A stretch of 64,000 nucleotides of DNA from contig NZ_SLXD01000002.1 in NCBI RefSeq assembly GCF_004340905.1, forward strand, positions 434,001 to 498,000, given 5' to 3'. The stretch is from Rubrivivax gelatinosus (GTDB lineage: Bacteria > Pseudomonadota > Gammaproteobacteria > Burkholderiales > Burkholderiaceae_C). The position numbers and the translations under genes are program-made. Below, one piece after another: positions 24,662 to 33,430 of the stretch. How positions within the stretch are numbered: position 1 is the stretch's first letter; each line of letters opens with the position of its first letter. The notes beneath the pieces were generated by a model. The model searched no databases. It was given only the letters and a program-made list of their open reading frames with translations, and was not told the DNA's origin.

Positions 24662-25285
24662 ATGGCCGCCAGTTCCTCCGCTCCCCATCCCCCCGTCGCC
24701 CACAGCCGGCTCGACGACGCGCACGCGCTGATCGCCGGCTCGCTGTTCGTCGCGCTGGGCATGACGATGTTCGCCCATGTCGGGCTCTTGACCGGCGGTG
24801 TCGCCGGCGTCGCCTACCTGCTGCGTTACGCCTTCGGCGTCGACCTCTCGCTCGCCTTCTTCGTGCTGAACCTGCCGTTCTACTGGCTGGCCTGGCGCCA
24901 GCTGGGCGGCGAGTTCACGCTGAAGAGCTTCATCGCCGTCGCGCTGGTGTCGGCCTTCACGGCGGCGGCGCCGCGTTTCGTGCGTTTCGAGCTGCTGGAC
25001 CCGTGGGTGGCGTCGGTCGTCGGCGGGCTCTTGATCGGCTTCGGCCTGCTGGCGCTGCTGCGCCATCGCGCCAGCGTCGGCGGCGTCAACATCCTCGCGC
25101 AGTTCCTGCAGCAGAAACGCGGCTTCAGCGCCGGCAAGGTGCAGATGTCGGTCGACGTCTGTGTCGTGCTCGCGGCGCTGGCGACCGTTTCGCCGGAGCG
25201 TGTGCTGCAGTCGGCGGTCGGCGCGGTGGCGATCGGCGCCTTCCTGACGCTGAACCACCGGCCCGGGCGCTACCTGGGCGTTTGA
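24662..25285 (+). CDS. YitT-family integral membrane protein
   Basis: 207 aa with five to six predicted membrane helices (IAGSLFVALGMTMFA, GGVAGVAYLLRYAF, LAFFVLNLPFYWLAW, FIAVALVSAFTAAAP, ASVVGGLLIGFGLLALL and a C-terminal pair). The glycine-rich GLLTGGVAGVAYLL and SVGGVNILAQFLQ segments are typical of YitT/DUF161 proteins. Function unknown; some homologues are proposed transporters. No close operon partner apart from murI upstream. Confidence 0.8.
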   Translation: MAASSSAPHPPVAHSRLDDAHALIAGSLFVALGMTMFAHVGLLTGGVAGVAYLLRYAFGVDLSLAFFVLNLPFYWLAWRQLGGEFTLKSFIAVALVSAFTAAAPRFVRFELLDPWVASVVGGLLIGFGLLALLRHRASVGGVNILAQFLQQKRGFSAGKVQMSVDVCVVLAALATVSPERVLQSAVGAVAIGAFLTLNHRPGRYLGV

Positions 25286-25298
25286 CCCGGCGGCCCTT

Positions 25299-25433
25299 TC
25301 ACGCCACCAGCGGCACGGTCCAGTAGACCAGGCTGACGACGAGGCACAGCAGCACCGCGGCCGTCAGGTCCAGGCGGCGCTGGCGGCGGCGCCATTCCCG
25401 GCGCTGCAGGGCCAGGCGGATCGGGTCGTTCAT
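25299..25433 (-). CDS. tiny basic single-pass membrane protein
   Basis: 44 aa, below usual gene-finder cut-offs. The N-terminal half is strongly basic (eight Arg between residues 11 and 20) and residues 24-43 form one membrane helix (TAAVLLCLVVSLVYWTVPLV), giving a cytoplasmic N-terminus by the positive-inside rule. It starts 12 nt after the stop of the upstream gene, so it is probably its operon partner under the same Fur-like box. I do not recognise a family. Confidence 0.6.
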   Translation of the reverse strand: MNDPIRLALQRREWRRRQRRLDLTAAVLLCLVVSLVYWTVPLVA

Positions 25434-25445
25434 CGCCGCCTCCGA

Positions 25446-25757
25446 TCAGTGCATGCGGGCGGCAAGGCCGCTGGGGTCGGACGGCAGCGGAGGTGACACC
25501 GGCGGGCGCGCGGCGATCTCGCGCCACTGGGCCAGCGCACGCCGGACCGAGCTGCGCACCGGCGGCGCCAGCGCCGCCGCGCGCGAGTCGACGAGCGCGA
25601 GGTTCTCGACGACACGGGAAGCGACGAGTTCGCGCTCGCCGCCGTGCGCGGCGCTCGCACAGCGGCCGAGCGCGACCCAGGTCGCCATCAGCACGGAGGT
25701 GGAGGCCAGCAGGGCGTCGGCGACGTCGGGATCGGCAAGAGGATCGGCGTGTTGCAT
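25446..25757 (-). CDS. small hypothetical protein downstream of a Fur-like box
   Basis: 103 aa from ATG 25757. A longer in-frame start at 25823 would run through the Fur-like palindrome and is rejected. The protein is mainly helical with one weakly hydrophobic segment (LLASTSVLMATWVALG) and a Pro-rich C-terminus. No recognisable domain. Placement behind an iron box and before a small membrane peptide suggests a role in iron response or uptake; this is inference. Confidence 0.6.
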   Translation of the reverse strand: MQHADPLADPDVADALLASTSVLMATWVALGRCASAAHGGERELVASRVVENLALVDSRAAALAPPVRSSVRRALAQWREIAARPPVSPPLPSDPSGLAARMH

Positions 25758-25790
25758 GGTGGTCAGGGAGCAAACGACGATCCCATCGTA

Positions 25791-25807
25791 TTGAGAATCG
25801 TTCTCAA
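25791..25807. promoter_or_regulatory. Fur-box-like palindrome
   Basis: TTGAGAA-TCG-TTCTCAA, a 7-3-7 perfect inverted repeat that also fits the 7-1-7 TGAGAATnGTTCTCA form of betaproteobacterial Fur boxes. It sits 34 nt upstream of the 103-aa gene and only that gene is positioned to be controlled, since cobC ends on the other side. Confidence 0.7.
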
Positions 25808-25860
25808 CTACAACGGTGTCCATGACCCCGTGGCGGGTTCCACGCCGCGCGGCGCCGCGT

Positions 25861-26865
25861 TCAGCCGCGCAGCGCGGCGCGCAAGGCGGCCACCGCCGCC
25901 GACGGCTGCGCCGACAGGCGCCAGTGGCCGGGCAGGCCGAACGAGGTGGTGTCGCGCACCGCGACGCCGTGCCGGCGCAGCGCCGCGGCGTCCGGAGCCC
26001 CGGGGGGCGGGCGCACGCAGAGGAAGTTGGCCGCGCTGGGCAGGATCTCGAAACCCAGATCCTCCAGCATCGCCCGCAACTCCGTCAGCCAGCCGCCCAG
26101 CGTCAGCCGGGCACCGGCCAGCCAGCGCTGGGTCGCCGGTTCGGTCCAGGTCTCGATCATCGCCACCGCGTGTGCGCCCAGCGGCCACGACGGTTCGGCC
26201 GCGGCCAGCGCGTCGGTCCAGGCGCTGACGTCCCAGTCGACCGCCTCGGGCTCGGGGGCAAGCGCGTAGGCGCCGCGCAGCCCGCACAGCCCGAGCGCCT
26301 TGTTCGGGCCATGGAGCACGAAAGCCGCGTGGCGGTCGGGTGTGCTCCAGCGGCTCGCGCCGCCCAGGCGCAGCGGGGCGTAGACCGAGTCGAGCACGGT
26401 CGGCACACGCGACAGGTCGCGCGGGGGCGGCGCGTCCTGGCCCAGCGGGCTGGACGGCTCGCCGATCCAGCGCAGCGTCGCCGCGGGGTCGGCGCCGACG
26501 GTGACGGCCCGGCCGGCCGCGCGGGCCGCTGCGGCGTAGTCGCCGAAGGCGTGCGCCGGCAGCGCCACCGCCCCGGGTGACAGCCGCGCCCCGACGGCGG
26601 TGATGCGCTGGATGAACTCGCTCGCACTGGCGGCCAGCACGACGCGGGCGGGCTCGACCCGGTGCCATGCGGCCAGGCGCTCGCGCAGCGCGTGGTAGCC
26701 GGGGTCGGGGTAACGCGTCGGATCCACGCGCTGCAGCGCGGCGACGGCGGCCGGGCACGGGCCGGCGGCGTTGGCGCAGGTCGAGAAGTCCCAGGCCGCA
26801 GGCCCGTGGCGGTCGGGGCCGCCGTGCACCCGGCCCGCGGCCGGATCCGATCTCAGGAGGTCCAT
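25861..26865 (-). CDS. cobC: threonine-phosphate decarboxylase (PLP, cobalamin aminopropanol arm)
   Basis: 334 aa, start ATG 26865 with AGGAG-type site. Fold type I PLP enzyme: YPDPGYHALRERLA, the N-terminal histidinol-phosphate-aminotransferase-like block, and the Schiff-base Lys in VLHGPNKALGLCGLRGAY. Such enzymes decarboxylate L-threonine-phosphate to (R)-1-amino-2-propanol phosphate for the nucleotide loop of cobalamin. The start overlaps the end of cbiB by 13 nt and it is the last gene of the B12 operon. Confidence 0.88.
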   Translation of the reverse strand: MDLLRSDPAAGRVHGGPDRHGPAAWDFSTCANAAGPCPAAVAALQRVDPTRYPDPGYHALRERLAAWHRVEPARVVLAASASEFIQRITAVGARLSPGAVALPAHAFGDYAAAARAAGRAVTVGADPAATLRWIGEPSSPLGQDAPPPRDLSRVPTVLDSVYAPLRLGGASRWSTPDRHAAFVLHGPNKALGLCGLRGAYALAPEPEAVDWDVSAWTDALAAAEPSWPLGAHAVAMIETWTEPATQRWLAGARLTLGGWLTELRAMLEDLGFEILPSAANFLCVRPPPGAPDAAALRRHGVAVRDTTSFGLPGHWRLSAQPSAAVAALRAALRG

Positions 26866-27773
26866 GCAAACTCCGCCAGGTGCCACAGCAGCGCCGCCAG
26901 CAGCGCGCCCAGCGCGCCGCCGCCGGCGATCGACAGGGCGCGCGTCAGCGCCGCGGCGTCGGCTTCGACACCGTCTTGATTCAAGGTGTAGACGCCCGGT
27001 TTGCCCAGGCGCACGCCCAGGCGCAGCGCCATTGCGCCCATCGGCCAGCCGCCGTTGGGCGACGGCGTGCGCGCAGCCTCGCGCGCCAGCGGCGCCCAGC
27101 CCAGCGCCGGCCGCCACAGCAGCGCGGCGGTCAGCCGCGCCGGCAGCCAGCCGAGCAGGTCGTCGGCGCGCGCCGACCACTTGCCGGCCCACTCCCAGCG
27201 CCCGCGGTAGCCCCACATCGCGTCCAGCGTGTTGACCGCGCGCCAGGCCCAGGCGCCCGGCAGCCCGGCAACGCAGAACCAGAACAACGGTGCGACGAAG
27301 GAGTCGTTGAGGTTCTCGGCCAGCGTCTCGATCGCGGTCTCGCGCACCTCGCGGGCGTCGAGCCGCTCGACGTCGCGGCTGCACAGGCTGCGCAGGCGCT
27401 GGCGCGCCGCCGGCAGGCCGCCGGTGCCGAACGCGGCGTCGACCGCGGCAACCTCGTCGCGCAGCATGCGCCAGGCGAACGAGGGCTTGAGCGCCAGCGC
27501 CAGCAGCGGCACCGCGGCCCAGGCCGGCAGCATGAACAGCGCCGCCTGCAGCGCCCAGGCGATCGTGGCGACGCCGCCGACCACCGCCCACCAGGCCAGC
27601 GTGCCGGCGACCAGCGCCGCGCGCGGCGCCAGCGTCGGCAGCCGGCGGTGCAGCGGCATGATGGCGTGGCCCAGCCAGGCCACCGGGTGCCAGGCGTCGC
27701 GCGGCTCGCCGAAGCGCCGGTCGATCCACCAGGCCAGCGCCAGCGCGGCGGCGAAGACGAGTGCCGCGTTCAT
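26853..27773 (-). CDS. cbiB: adenosylcobinamide-phosphate synthase (CbiB/CobD membrane protein)
   Basis: 306 aa with several membrane helices. The family blocks WHPVAWLGHAI, DEVAAVDAAF, ETLAENLNDSFVAPLFWF and NTLDAMWGYR, then SPNGGWPMGAMA, are clear. It attaches aminopropanol (phosphate) to adenosylcobyric acid in the inner membrane. ATG overlaps the btuF stop (ATGA), and it overlaps cobC downstream, so all are coupled. Confidence 0.93.
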   Translation of the reverse strand: MNAALVFAAALALAWWIDRRFGEPRDAWHPVAWLGHAIMPLHRRLPTLAPRAALVAGTLAWWAVVGGVATIAWALQAALFMLPAWAAVPLLALALKPSFAWRMLRDEVAAVDAAFGTGGLPAARQRLRSLCSRDVERLDAREVRETAIETLAENLNDSFVAPLFWFCVAGLPGAWAWRAVNTLDAMWGYRGRWEWAGKWSARADDLLGWLPARLTAALLWRPALGWAPLAREAARTPSPNGGWPMGAMALRLGVRLGKPGVYTLNQDGVEADAAALTRALSIAGGGALGALLAALLWHLAEFAWTS

Positions 27774-28651
27774 CGGCGTGCGGCGGCGGCCTCGGGGGCC
27801 AGCCGCTGGAGGCAGTCGACGATCGCCGCGGCGCCTTCGCCCAGGCGCGGGCCGGGGCGGATCAGCATCTCGAAACGTTCGGGCGCGAAGCCGCAGACGC
27901 GCCCGGCGCGCAGCGCCGGCATCGCCGCCCAGCCGGGCCGCGCCGCCAGCGTCGCGACGTCGCGCTGCTGCACCAGCAGCAGGTCGGGGTCGGCACGCAC
28001 GACGAACTCCGGGTTCAGCCTGGGGAAGGCGCCCAGTTCGGCAGGCACGATGTTCACCAGCCCGAGCCGCGCCAGCGTGTCGCCGACGAAGGAGCCGGCA
28101 CTCGCGCCCCAGCCGCCGTGCACTTCGAAGAACACGCGTTTGCCACGCAGCGCGGCCGGCACGCGGGTGGCCGCGGCGGCGAGTTCCCGGTCCAGGCGCT
28201 GCAGCAGGCGTTCGGCCTCGGCGCGGCGCTCCAGCACCTGGCCCAGCGTGCGCACGACCTCGACGGTGTCGGCGTGGCGCTCGGCATGCACGCGCAGCAC
28301 ACGCAGGCCCAGCGCCTCCAGGCGGTCGCTGGCACGCGACAGGTCCGAGCTCAGCACCAGGCCGGGCTTGAGCGCGACGACGGCCTCGACGACCGCGTCC
28401 TCCATGCCGCCGACACGCGGCAGCCCGGCCAGCGCCGGCGGCCAGTTGGAATAGCGGTCGACGCCGACCAGGCGATCGCCGGCACCCAGCGCCCAGACGG
28501 TCTCGGTCAGCGACGGCAGCAGCGAGACGATGCGCTGCGGCGAGGGCTCCAGCCACAGCTCTTTGCCCCGCGCGTCGTGCACGACGATCGGCTCCGCGCC
28601 GGCCACGGCGGCGAACAGCATCAGGGCCAGCGCCCAGCACCCCCGCAGCAT
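27770..28651 (-). CDS. btuF: periplasmic cobalamin-binding protein (BtuF)
   Basis: 293 aa. Signal peptide (CWALALMLFAAVAGA). Periplasmic binding protein of the BtuF/FepB class: RIVSLLPSLTETVWALGAGDRLVGVDRYSNWP is the BtuF N-terminal signature, followed by the DPDLLLVQ segment. It captures B12 delivered by BtuB and hands it to an ABC transporter; btuCD genes are not in this window. Start overlaps the cobB stop by one base (TGATG). Confidence 0.9.
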   Translation of the reverse strand: MLRGCWALALMLFAAVAGAEPIVVHDARGKELWLEPSPQRIVSLLPSLTETVWALGAGDRLVGVDRYSNWPPALAGLPRVGGMEDAVVEAVVALKPGLVLSSDLSRASDRLEALGLRVLRVHAERHADTVEVVRTLGQVLERRAEAERLLQRLDRELAAAATRVPAALRGKRVFFEVHGGWGASAGSFVGDTLARLGLVNIVPAELGAFPRLNPEFVVRADPDLLLVQQRDVATLAARPGWAAMPALRAGRVCGFAPERFEMLIRPGPRLGEGAAAIVDCLQRLAPEAAAARR

Positions 28652-29967
28652 CAGACAAGCCCTCCAGGCGAGAACAGCCGCGCCGCCAGCTCTGGCGAGG
28701 ACGCGAACCAGGGGTGGAACCAGCTCGCCTTGAGCGCGCCGCGTTCGTAGACCGCCTCGCCCGGCGGCAGCCGCCCGCCCGCGGTGCGCGCGGGCTCGGT
28801 GTGCAGCGTCGGCACGAGGCCGGTTTCGAAGCGCGACCAGTGGAAGCTGTGGCCCCGCAGCTCGCCGCCGCCGAAGACGAGGCGATGCGGGCCGAGCGCG
28901 GCGACACGCCGGCCCAGCACCGCGCTGCCCGGCAGCAGGCCCCAGAGCCGGTGCACCCGGCCCTGGCCGTCGACCAGGGTCTCGGCCAGCGCCATCAGGC
29001 CGCCGCATTCGGCCCAGACCGGGCGGTCGGCGGCGACGTGCGCCGCGAGCTGCGCCGCGAGGTCGGTGCGCGCGGCCAGCGCCTGGGCATGCAGCTCCGG
29101 GTAGCCGCCGGGCAGCCAGACGGCGTCGCAGGCCGGCAGCGCGTCGCCGGCCAGCGGCGAGAAGAACACCGTCTCGGCGCCCAGCGCGTGCAGGGTCTGC
29201 AGATTCGCCGGATAGATGAACGCGAACGCCGCGTCGCGCGCGACGGCGATGCGCCGGCCTTGCAGAAGGCGGCGCGGTGCGCCGGGCGCAGCGACCACCG
29301 GCGGCACCCACTGCGGCCAGTCGGCCGCGGTGCGTGCGCCCAGCGGCGTGGTGGCCAGCGCGTCGGCCGCGGCGTCCAGCCGCGCCAGCGCATCGGGCAG
29401 CTCGCCGGCGGCCGTCAGCCCGAGGTGGCGTTCGGGCAGCGTGATGCCGGCGTCGGCCGGCAACGCGCCAGCCCAGCCCTCGTCCGGGGCCAGCGACTCG
29501 CGCAGCATCGCGGCATGCCGCTCGCCGCCGACCCGGTTGGCCAGCACGCCGGCCCAGGGCACGTCGCGCCAGCGACGCAAGCCGTGCACGAGGGCGCCGA
29601 AGGTGCCCGCCATCTTCGAGGCGTCGACGACCGCCAGCACCGGCAGGCCGAAGCGCAGCGCCAGGTCGGCGGCGCTGGGCTCGCCGTCGTAAAGCCCCAT
29701 CACGCCTTCGACGACGACGAGATCGGCTCCGGCCGCCGCGCGCGCCAGGCGCGCGGCACAGTCGGCCGGGCCGTTGATCCACAGGTCCAGCGGGTCGACC
29801 GGGTGGCCGCTGGCGAGCGCCAACCACTGCGGGTCCAGGAAGTCGGGGCCGCACTTGAAGGCCCGCACGCACGCGCCGCGGCGCGCGTGCAGCCGCGCCA
29901 GCGCACAGGCGACGGTGGTCTTGCCCTGGCCGGAGGCCGGAGCGGCGACGAGCACGACGGCGGCCAT
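28651..29967 (-). CDS. cobB: cobyrinic acid a,c-diamide synthase (CobB/CbiA)
   Basis: 438 aa, ATG 29967 behind GGGAGGG. N-terminal P-loop amidotransferase-synthetase domain (VAAPASGQGKTTVACALARLH, FKCGPDFLDPQWLALASG, VVEGVMGLYDG) and a C-terminal glutaminase-like domain (WLPGGYPELHA, AECGGLMALAETL, the Cys being the triad nucleophile). It amidates the a and c side chains of the corrin ring. Second gene of the operon, 11 nt after btuB. Confidence 0.93.
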   Translation of the reverse strand: MAAVVLVAAPASGQGKTTVACALARLHARRGACVRAFKCGPDFLDPQWLALASGHPVDPLDLWINGPADCAARLARAAAGADLVVVEGVMGLYDGEPSAADLALRFGLPVLAVVDASKMAGTFGALVHGLRRWRDVPWAGVLANRVGGERHAAMLRESLAPDEGWAGALPADAGITLPERHLGLTAAGELPDALARLDAAADALATTPLGARTAADWPQWVPPVVAAPGAPRRLLQGRRIAVARDAAFAFIYPANLQTLHALGAETVFFSPLAGDALPACDAVWLPGGYPELHAQALAARTDLAAQLAAHVAADRPVWAECGGLMALAETLVDGQGRVHRLWGLLPGSAVLGRRVAALGPHRLVFGGGELRGHSFHWSRFETGLVPTLHTEPARTAGGRLPPGEAVYERGALKASWFHPWFASSPELAARLFSPGGLV

Positions 29968-29978
29968 CTTCCCTCCCC

Positions 29979-31820
29979 TCAAAGTGTCCAGCGCAGCGCG
30001 ACGGACGCGCTGCGCCCGGCGACCGCGTAGCTGCGCGCCAGCGCGTAGTCCTTGCCACCGGCATTGTCGATGCGCGCCTGCAGCTTGAGGCCCTCGCCGA
30101 GCCGGCGTTCGGCGCTCAGGTTGACGAGACCGTAGCCGCCCAGGCGGCGGGTGTTGGCGGCGTCGTCCCAGCGTTGGCCGGCAGCCTGGACCTCGGCGCC
30201 GAGCTGCCAGCCGGCGAGCTCGGTGTCGGCGCCCAGCGTCGCCAGGCGGCGGGCGCGGCGCGCGATCAGCGTGCCAGTCAGCTCGTTCTTCGGCTCGTGG
30301 AAGTCGAGCGAGCCGCGCAGCGCCAGCGCGCCGACGCGCGTGCGGCCGGACAGCGTCAGGCCCTCGTAGCTCGCCTTGCCGACGTTCTCGTAGCAGCCGG
30401 AGGTCGAGGTGCAGGGCCCGGCGGCGCCGAACGCGATCAGCTCGTCGACCTTGTTGCGCCACGCGACGAGGCCCAGTTCGTCGTCGCCGGCACTGCGGCG
30501 CAGGCCGAACTCGAGGTTGCGGCCGGTCTCGGGCACGAGGTCCGGGTTGCCGTACTGGCTGAAACGCTGGTAGAGCGTGGGCGCGCGAAACGAGGTCGCG
30601 GCCGAGGCCGTGAACCGCCAGGTGGACGCGAAGCGCCAGCCCCAGGCCAGGCTGCCGGTGCTCTTGGTGCCGAACTCGCTGTCGTCGTCGTGGCGGGCAT
30701 GGGCCTGCAGCGAGTGCGCGCCGAACTCGCCGCGCCAGCCGACGGCGACGCCGTTCTGCGCGCGCTCGCCGGCCAGGCGCGCGCTGCGGGCGGTCGCCGG
30801 GTTCTCCAGCCGGTCCTCGCGGCGCTCGAGCGTCAGCGACAGGCGCTGGCCGGCGGCGACACGCTGCTCGTGCTGCAGCACGAGGTCACGCAGCCGGGTC
30901 TCGGTGCGGTAGGGGCTGGGCTCGGTCTCGTAGCTGCCCTGCGACTCGGACAGGCGGGCGCTGCTCAGCGCGTCGTCGTTCCACTGGCCGCGCCAGGCCA
31001 GCGCGCCGGTGCGCAGCTCGTGGTGCGACAGGTCGTCGTCGGTGGTGCTGCCGTCGTACTGCGCGTGCAGATGGCTTTCCAGGAAGGAGGCCTCGACGCG
31101 GTGCTCGGGCGCGAACTGCCAGCCGGCGCGCGCCTGCAGCGAGCCGCGGCGCCAGCCGTCGGCGTCGGGGTTCTGGCCTTCCCGGGCGCTGAAGCCGTTG
31201 CTGTCGCTCCAGCCGGCCGACAGCGCGTAGTCGACGCTGCCGGTGGCGCCGGACAGGCCGGCGTCGGCCTGGCGCGTGCCGCGGCTGCCCCAGCCCAGGC
31301 CGCCGCGGGTGCGCAGCGCGCCCTGGCCGCGGCGCGTGAAGAGCTGCACGACGCCGCCGACGGCGTCCGAGCCGTAGACCGCCGCCGCCGGCCCGCGCAG
31401 CACCTCGATGCGCTCGATGCGCTCCAGCGGGATCTGCTCCCAGGGCGCACCGCCGGTGCTCTGCGAGTCGACACGCACGCCGTCGACGTAGACCGCGGTA
31501 TGGCGCGTCTCGCCGCCGCGCACGTAGACGCTGGTGCTGGTGCCCGGGCCGCCGTTGCGCGCGATCTCGATGCCCGGCAGGCGGGCCAGCAGGTCGGCGA
31601 CGTTGCTCGCGCCGCTGCGCTCGATCGTGCTGCGCTCGACGAGCGAAACGTCGCCCAGCGTCTGCGACAGCCGCTCTTCGAGGCGGCTGGCGGTGATGAC
31701 GATCGGGTCTTCGCCGGCCTGGGCGAAGGCGGCCGGACAGACGGCAGCGGCAAGCACGAGACGGGCAGCAAGAGCGCAGCAGCGCGGCGGGGCGTTGCCG
31801 CCCGGGACGGAAGTCGACAT
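29979..31820 (-). CDS. btuB: TonB-dependent outer-membrane cobalamin receptor
   Basis: 613 aa from ATG 31820. Signal peptide (ARLVLAAAVCPAAFA), TonB box DPIVITASR just after cleavage, plug domain (VADLLARLPGIEIARNGGPGTSTSVYVRGG; ERIEVLRGPAAAVYGSDAVGGVVQ) and a 22-strand barrel ending SASVALRWTL with C-terminal aromatic-type signal weak but present (W, L). First gene of the B12 operon and preceded by a cobalamin riboswitch, which fixes cobalamin as the substrate. Confidence 0.95.
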   Translation of the reverse strand: MSTSVPGGNAPPRCCALAARLVLAAAVCPAAFAQAGEDPIVITASRLEERLSQTLGDVSLVERSTIERSGASNVADLLARLPGIEIARNGGPGTSTSVYVRGGETRHTAVYVDGVRVDSQSTGGAPWEQIPLERIERIEVLRGPAAAVYGSDAVGGVVQLFTRRGQGALRTRGGLGWGSRGTRQADAGLSGATGSVDYALSAGWSDSNGFSAREGQNPDADGWRRGSLQARAGWQFAPEHRVEASFLESHLHAQYDGSTTDDDLSHHELRTGALAWRGQWNDDALSSARLSESQGSYETEPSPYRTETRLRDLVLQHEQRVAAGQRLSLTLERREDRLENPATARSARLAGERAQNGVAVGWRGEFGAHSLQAHARHDDDSEFGTKSTGSLAWGWRFASTWRFTASAATSFRAPTLYQRFSQYGNPDLVPETGRNLEFGLRRSAGDDELGLVAWRNKVDELIAFGAAGPCTSTSGCYENVGKASYEGLTLSGRTRVGALALRGSLDFHEPKNELTGTLIARRARRLATLGADTELAGWQLGAEVQAAGQRWDDAANTRRLGGYGLVNLSAERRLGEGLKLQARIDNAGGKDYALARSYAVAGRSASVALRWTL

Positions 31821-31899
31821 GGAAAAGTCAGAGTCGGCGCGGCCGACCACCTCCCCGCAGCCGCCGCTGTACGGTGCACGCGCAGCCTGCGCACGCACC

Positions 31900-32112
31900 C
31901 CCTCGTTGGCCGGTATCCGGGCTGGCGGTGCGACTCGTGTGCCCTTCCCAGGTGTTCACCCAGTGGATTCGACACGAGCGGAAGCCTGCGAAGGCTCCGA
32001 CCGCTTACCGTTGCGGGGGCAGCTCAGGTTGGGGGCGCGGCGCGACGCCGTGTCGCCCCTTCCTGATTCCCGTTGAACTGTCCCGGACGACGCCGGGGAC
32101 GAGCACCAACGG
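31900..32112 (-). ncRNA. cobalamin (AdoCbl) riboswitch
   Basis: Read on the minus strand: GGTGCTCGTCCC near the 5' end, a GGGAATCAGG block, the conserved core GCTGCCCCCGCAACGGTAAG (about 32003-32024), CCACTGGGTG and CCTGGGAAGG, and the B12 box AGCCCGGATACCGGCC (about 31908-31923). These are the classic landmarks of the cobalamin riboswitch. It lies about 80 nt before btuB and should repress the whole btuB-cobB-btuF-cbiB-cobC operon when B12 is plentiful. Confidence 0.93.
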
Positions 32113-32117
32113 CGCGC

Positions 32118-32146
32118 ATGATAGGCAAGGCCTCGCCGGCGTCGGG
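32118..32146 (-). promoter_or_regulatory. putative promoter of the cobalamin operon
   Basis: Minus-strand TATCAT (32123-32118) is a 5/6 match to the -10 consensus and would start RNA about 7 nt downstream, right at the 5' edge of the riboswitch. The -35 is poor (CCCGAC at 17-nt spacing). Confidence 0.45.
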
Positions 32147-32276
32147 ACACGTTGCGCGTTTCCTTGACGACAATCAAGCGCGCCTCGGCCGTCTTCCTCG
32201 CCCGGCGCCCAAGCTCATGCGCATCGCGCAAGAGCCGTGCGCCGGGACGACCGGCAGCCGCCGCGACAATGCCGCC

Positions 32277-33392
32277 ATGCCCACTGCGGAAGAACTCGAC
32301 GCCCACCTGCGCCTGCTGCTGGCCGGCGCCTTCGTCATCGGCGCGGCCTTCGGTGCCGTCTCGCAGCGCACCCGGTTCTGCACCATGGGCGCGCTGGCCG
32401 ACGTCTTCGCCTTCGGCGACCACACGCGGCTGCGGGCCTGGGTCGCGGCCGTCGCCGTCGCGGTGCTGGGCTTTCACCTGATGGTGGGCCTGGGCTGGGT
32501 GCGCGCAGGCGACAGCCAGTACGGCGGCCCGCGCGTGGGCTGGCTGTCGGCGCTGGCCGGCGGCGCGATGTTCGGTGTCGGCATGGTGCTGGCATCGGGC
32601 TGCGCGGCACGCAACCTGGTGCGCCTGGGCGGCGGCAGCCTGAAGTCGCTGGTCGTCGTCTTCGTCGTCGGCGCCAGCGGCTTCGCGGCGATGAAGGGCG
32701 TGAGCGCCGTGCTGCGCGTGGCCAGCGTCGACCGCGTCGCCTTCGAGCTGCCGGCCGGCCAGGACGCGGCCGGTGCGCTGGCCGTCGCCACCGGCCTGCC
32801 GCTGCAGACGCTCGCCCCCTGGCTCGGCGCGGCGGTGGCCGCGGCGCTGCTGGCCTGGGTGCTGGCACGGCCCGAAGGCCGCGGCCGCGAGGTCGCCGGC
32901 GGCGCGGCCATCGGTGCGCTGGTGGTCGCCGCCTGGTGGCTGTCGGGCCGGCTGGGTTTCGTGCCCGAACACCCCGAGACACTGGAGCCGGCCTTCCTGG
33001 CGACGAACTCGCGGCGCATGGAGTCGCTGAGCCTGGTCGCGCCGCTGGCCTGGGGGCTGGACTGGCTGTTGTTCTTCAGCGACAGCCGCAAGACGCTGAC
33101 GGTCGGCATCTGCAGCGCCGCCGGCATCGTCGCCGGTTCGGCCCTGGCCGCGATGGCCACACGCAGCTTTCGCTGGGAGGGTTTCGCCGGCACCGAGGAC
33201 ACGGCGCTGCACCTGTGCGGGGCGGTCCTGATGGGGACCGGCGGGGTCACCGCGCTAGGCTGCACCGTCGGGCAAGGCATCGCAGGCCTGTCGACGCTTT
33301 GCGCACAAAGCGCCATCGCCGTCTCGGCGATGGTCCTCGGCGGCTTCGCGGGCCTGCAGTTCCAGCGCTGGCGCGTCGAGCGCGGCGCCTGA
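32277..33392 (+). CDS. YeeE/YedE (TsuA-like) sulfur-compound transporter
   Basis: 371 aa, ATG 32277. Multi-helix membrane protein with the family's conserved cysteines: SQRTRFCTMGALAD, MVLASGCAARNLVRLGGG and TALGCTVGQGIAGLS. In the TsuA branch these cysteines relay thiosulfate across the membrane. Fused two-repeat form. It lies 38 nt before fccA and near soxYZ, so import or export of thiosulfate or a related sulfur species in sulfide/thiosulfate oxidation is likely. It is divergent from the B12 operon. Confidence 0.88.
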   Translation: MPTAEELDAHLRLLLAGAFVIGAAFGAVSQRTRFCTMGALADVFAFGDHTRLRAWVAAVAVAVLGFHLMVGLGWVRAGDSQYGGPRVGWLSALAGGAMFGVGMVLASGCAARNLVRLGGGSLKSLVVVFVVGASGFAAMKGVSAVLRVASVDRVAFELPAGQDAAGALAVATGLPLQTLAPWLGAAVAAALLAWVLARPEGRGREVAGGAAIGALVVAAWWLSGRLGFVPEHPETLEPAFLATNSRRMESLSLVAPLAWGLDWLLFFSDSRKTLTVGICSAAGIVAGSALAAMATRSFRWEGFAGTEDTALHLCGAVLMGTGGVTALGCTVGQGIAGLSTLCAQSAIAVSAMVLGGFAGLQFQRWRVERGA

Positions 33393-33430
33393 CGGCCCGA
33401 CACCCCGATCCACGACCGGAGGAACCGAAC

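Noticed and set aside
25758..25823. Longer start for the 103-aa Fur-linked protein
   Set aside because: The extension would translate through the Fur-like operator; ATG 25757 downstream of it is more sensible.
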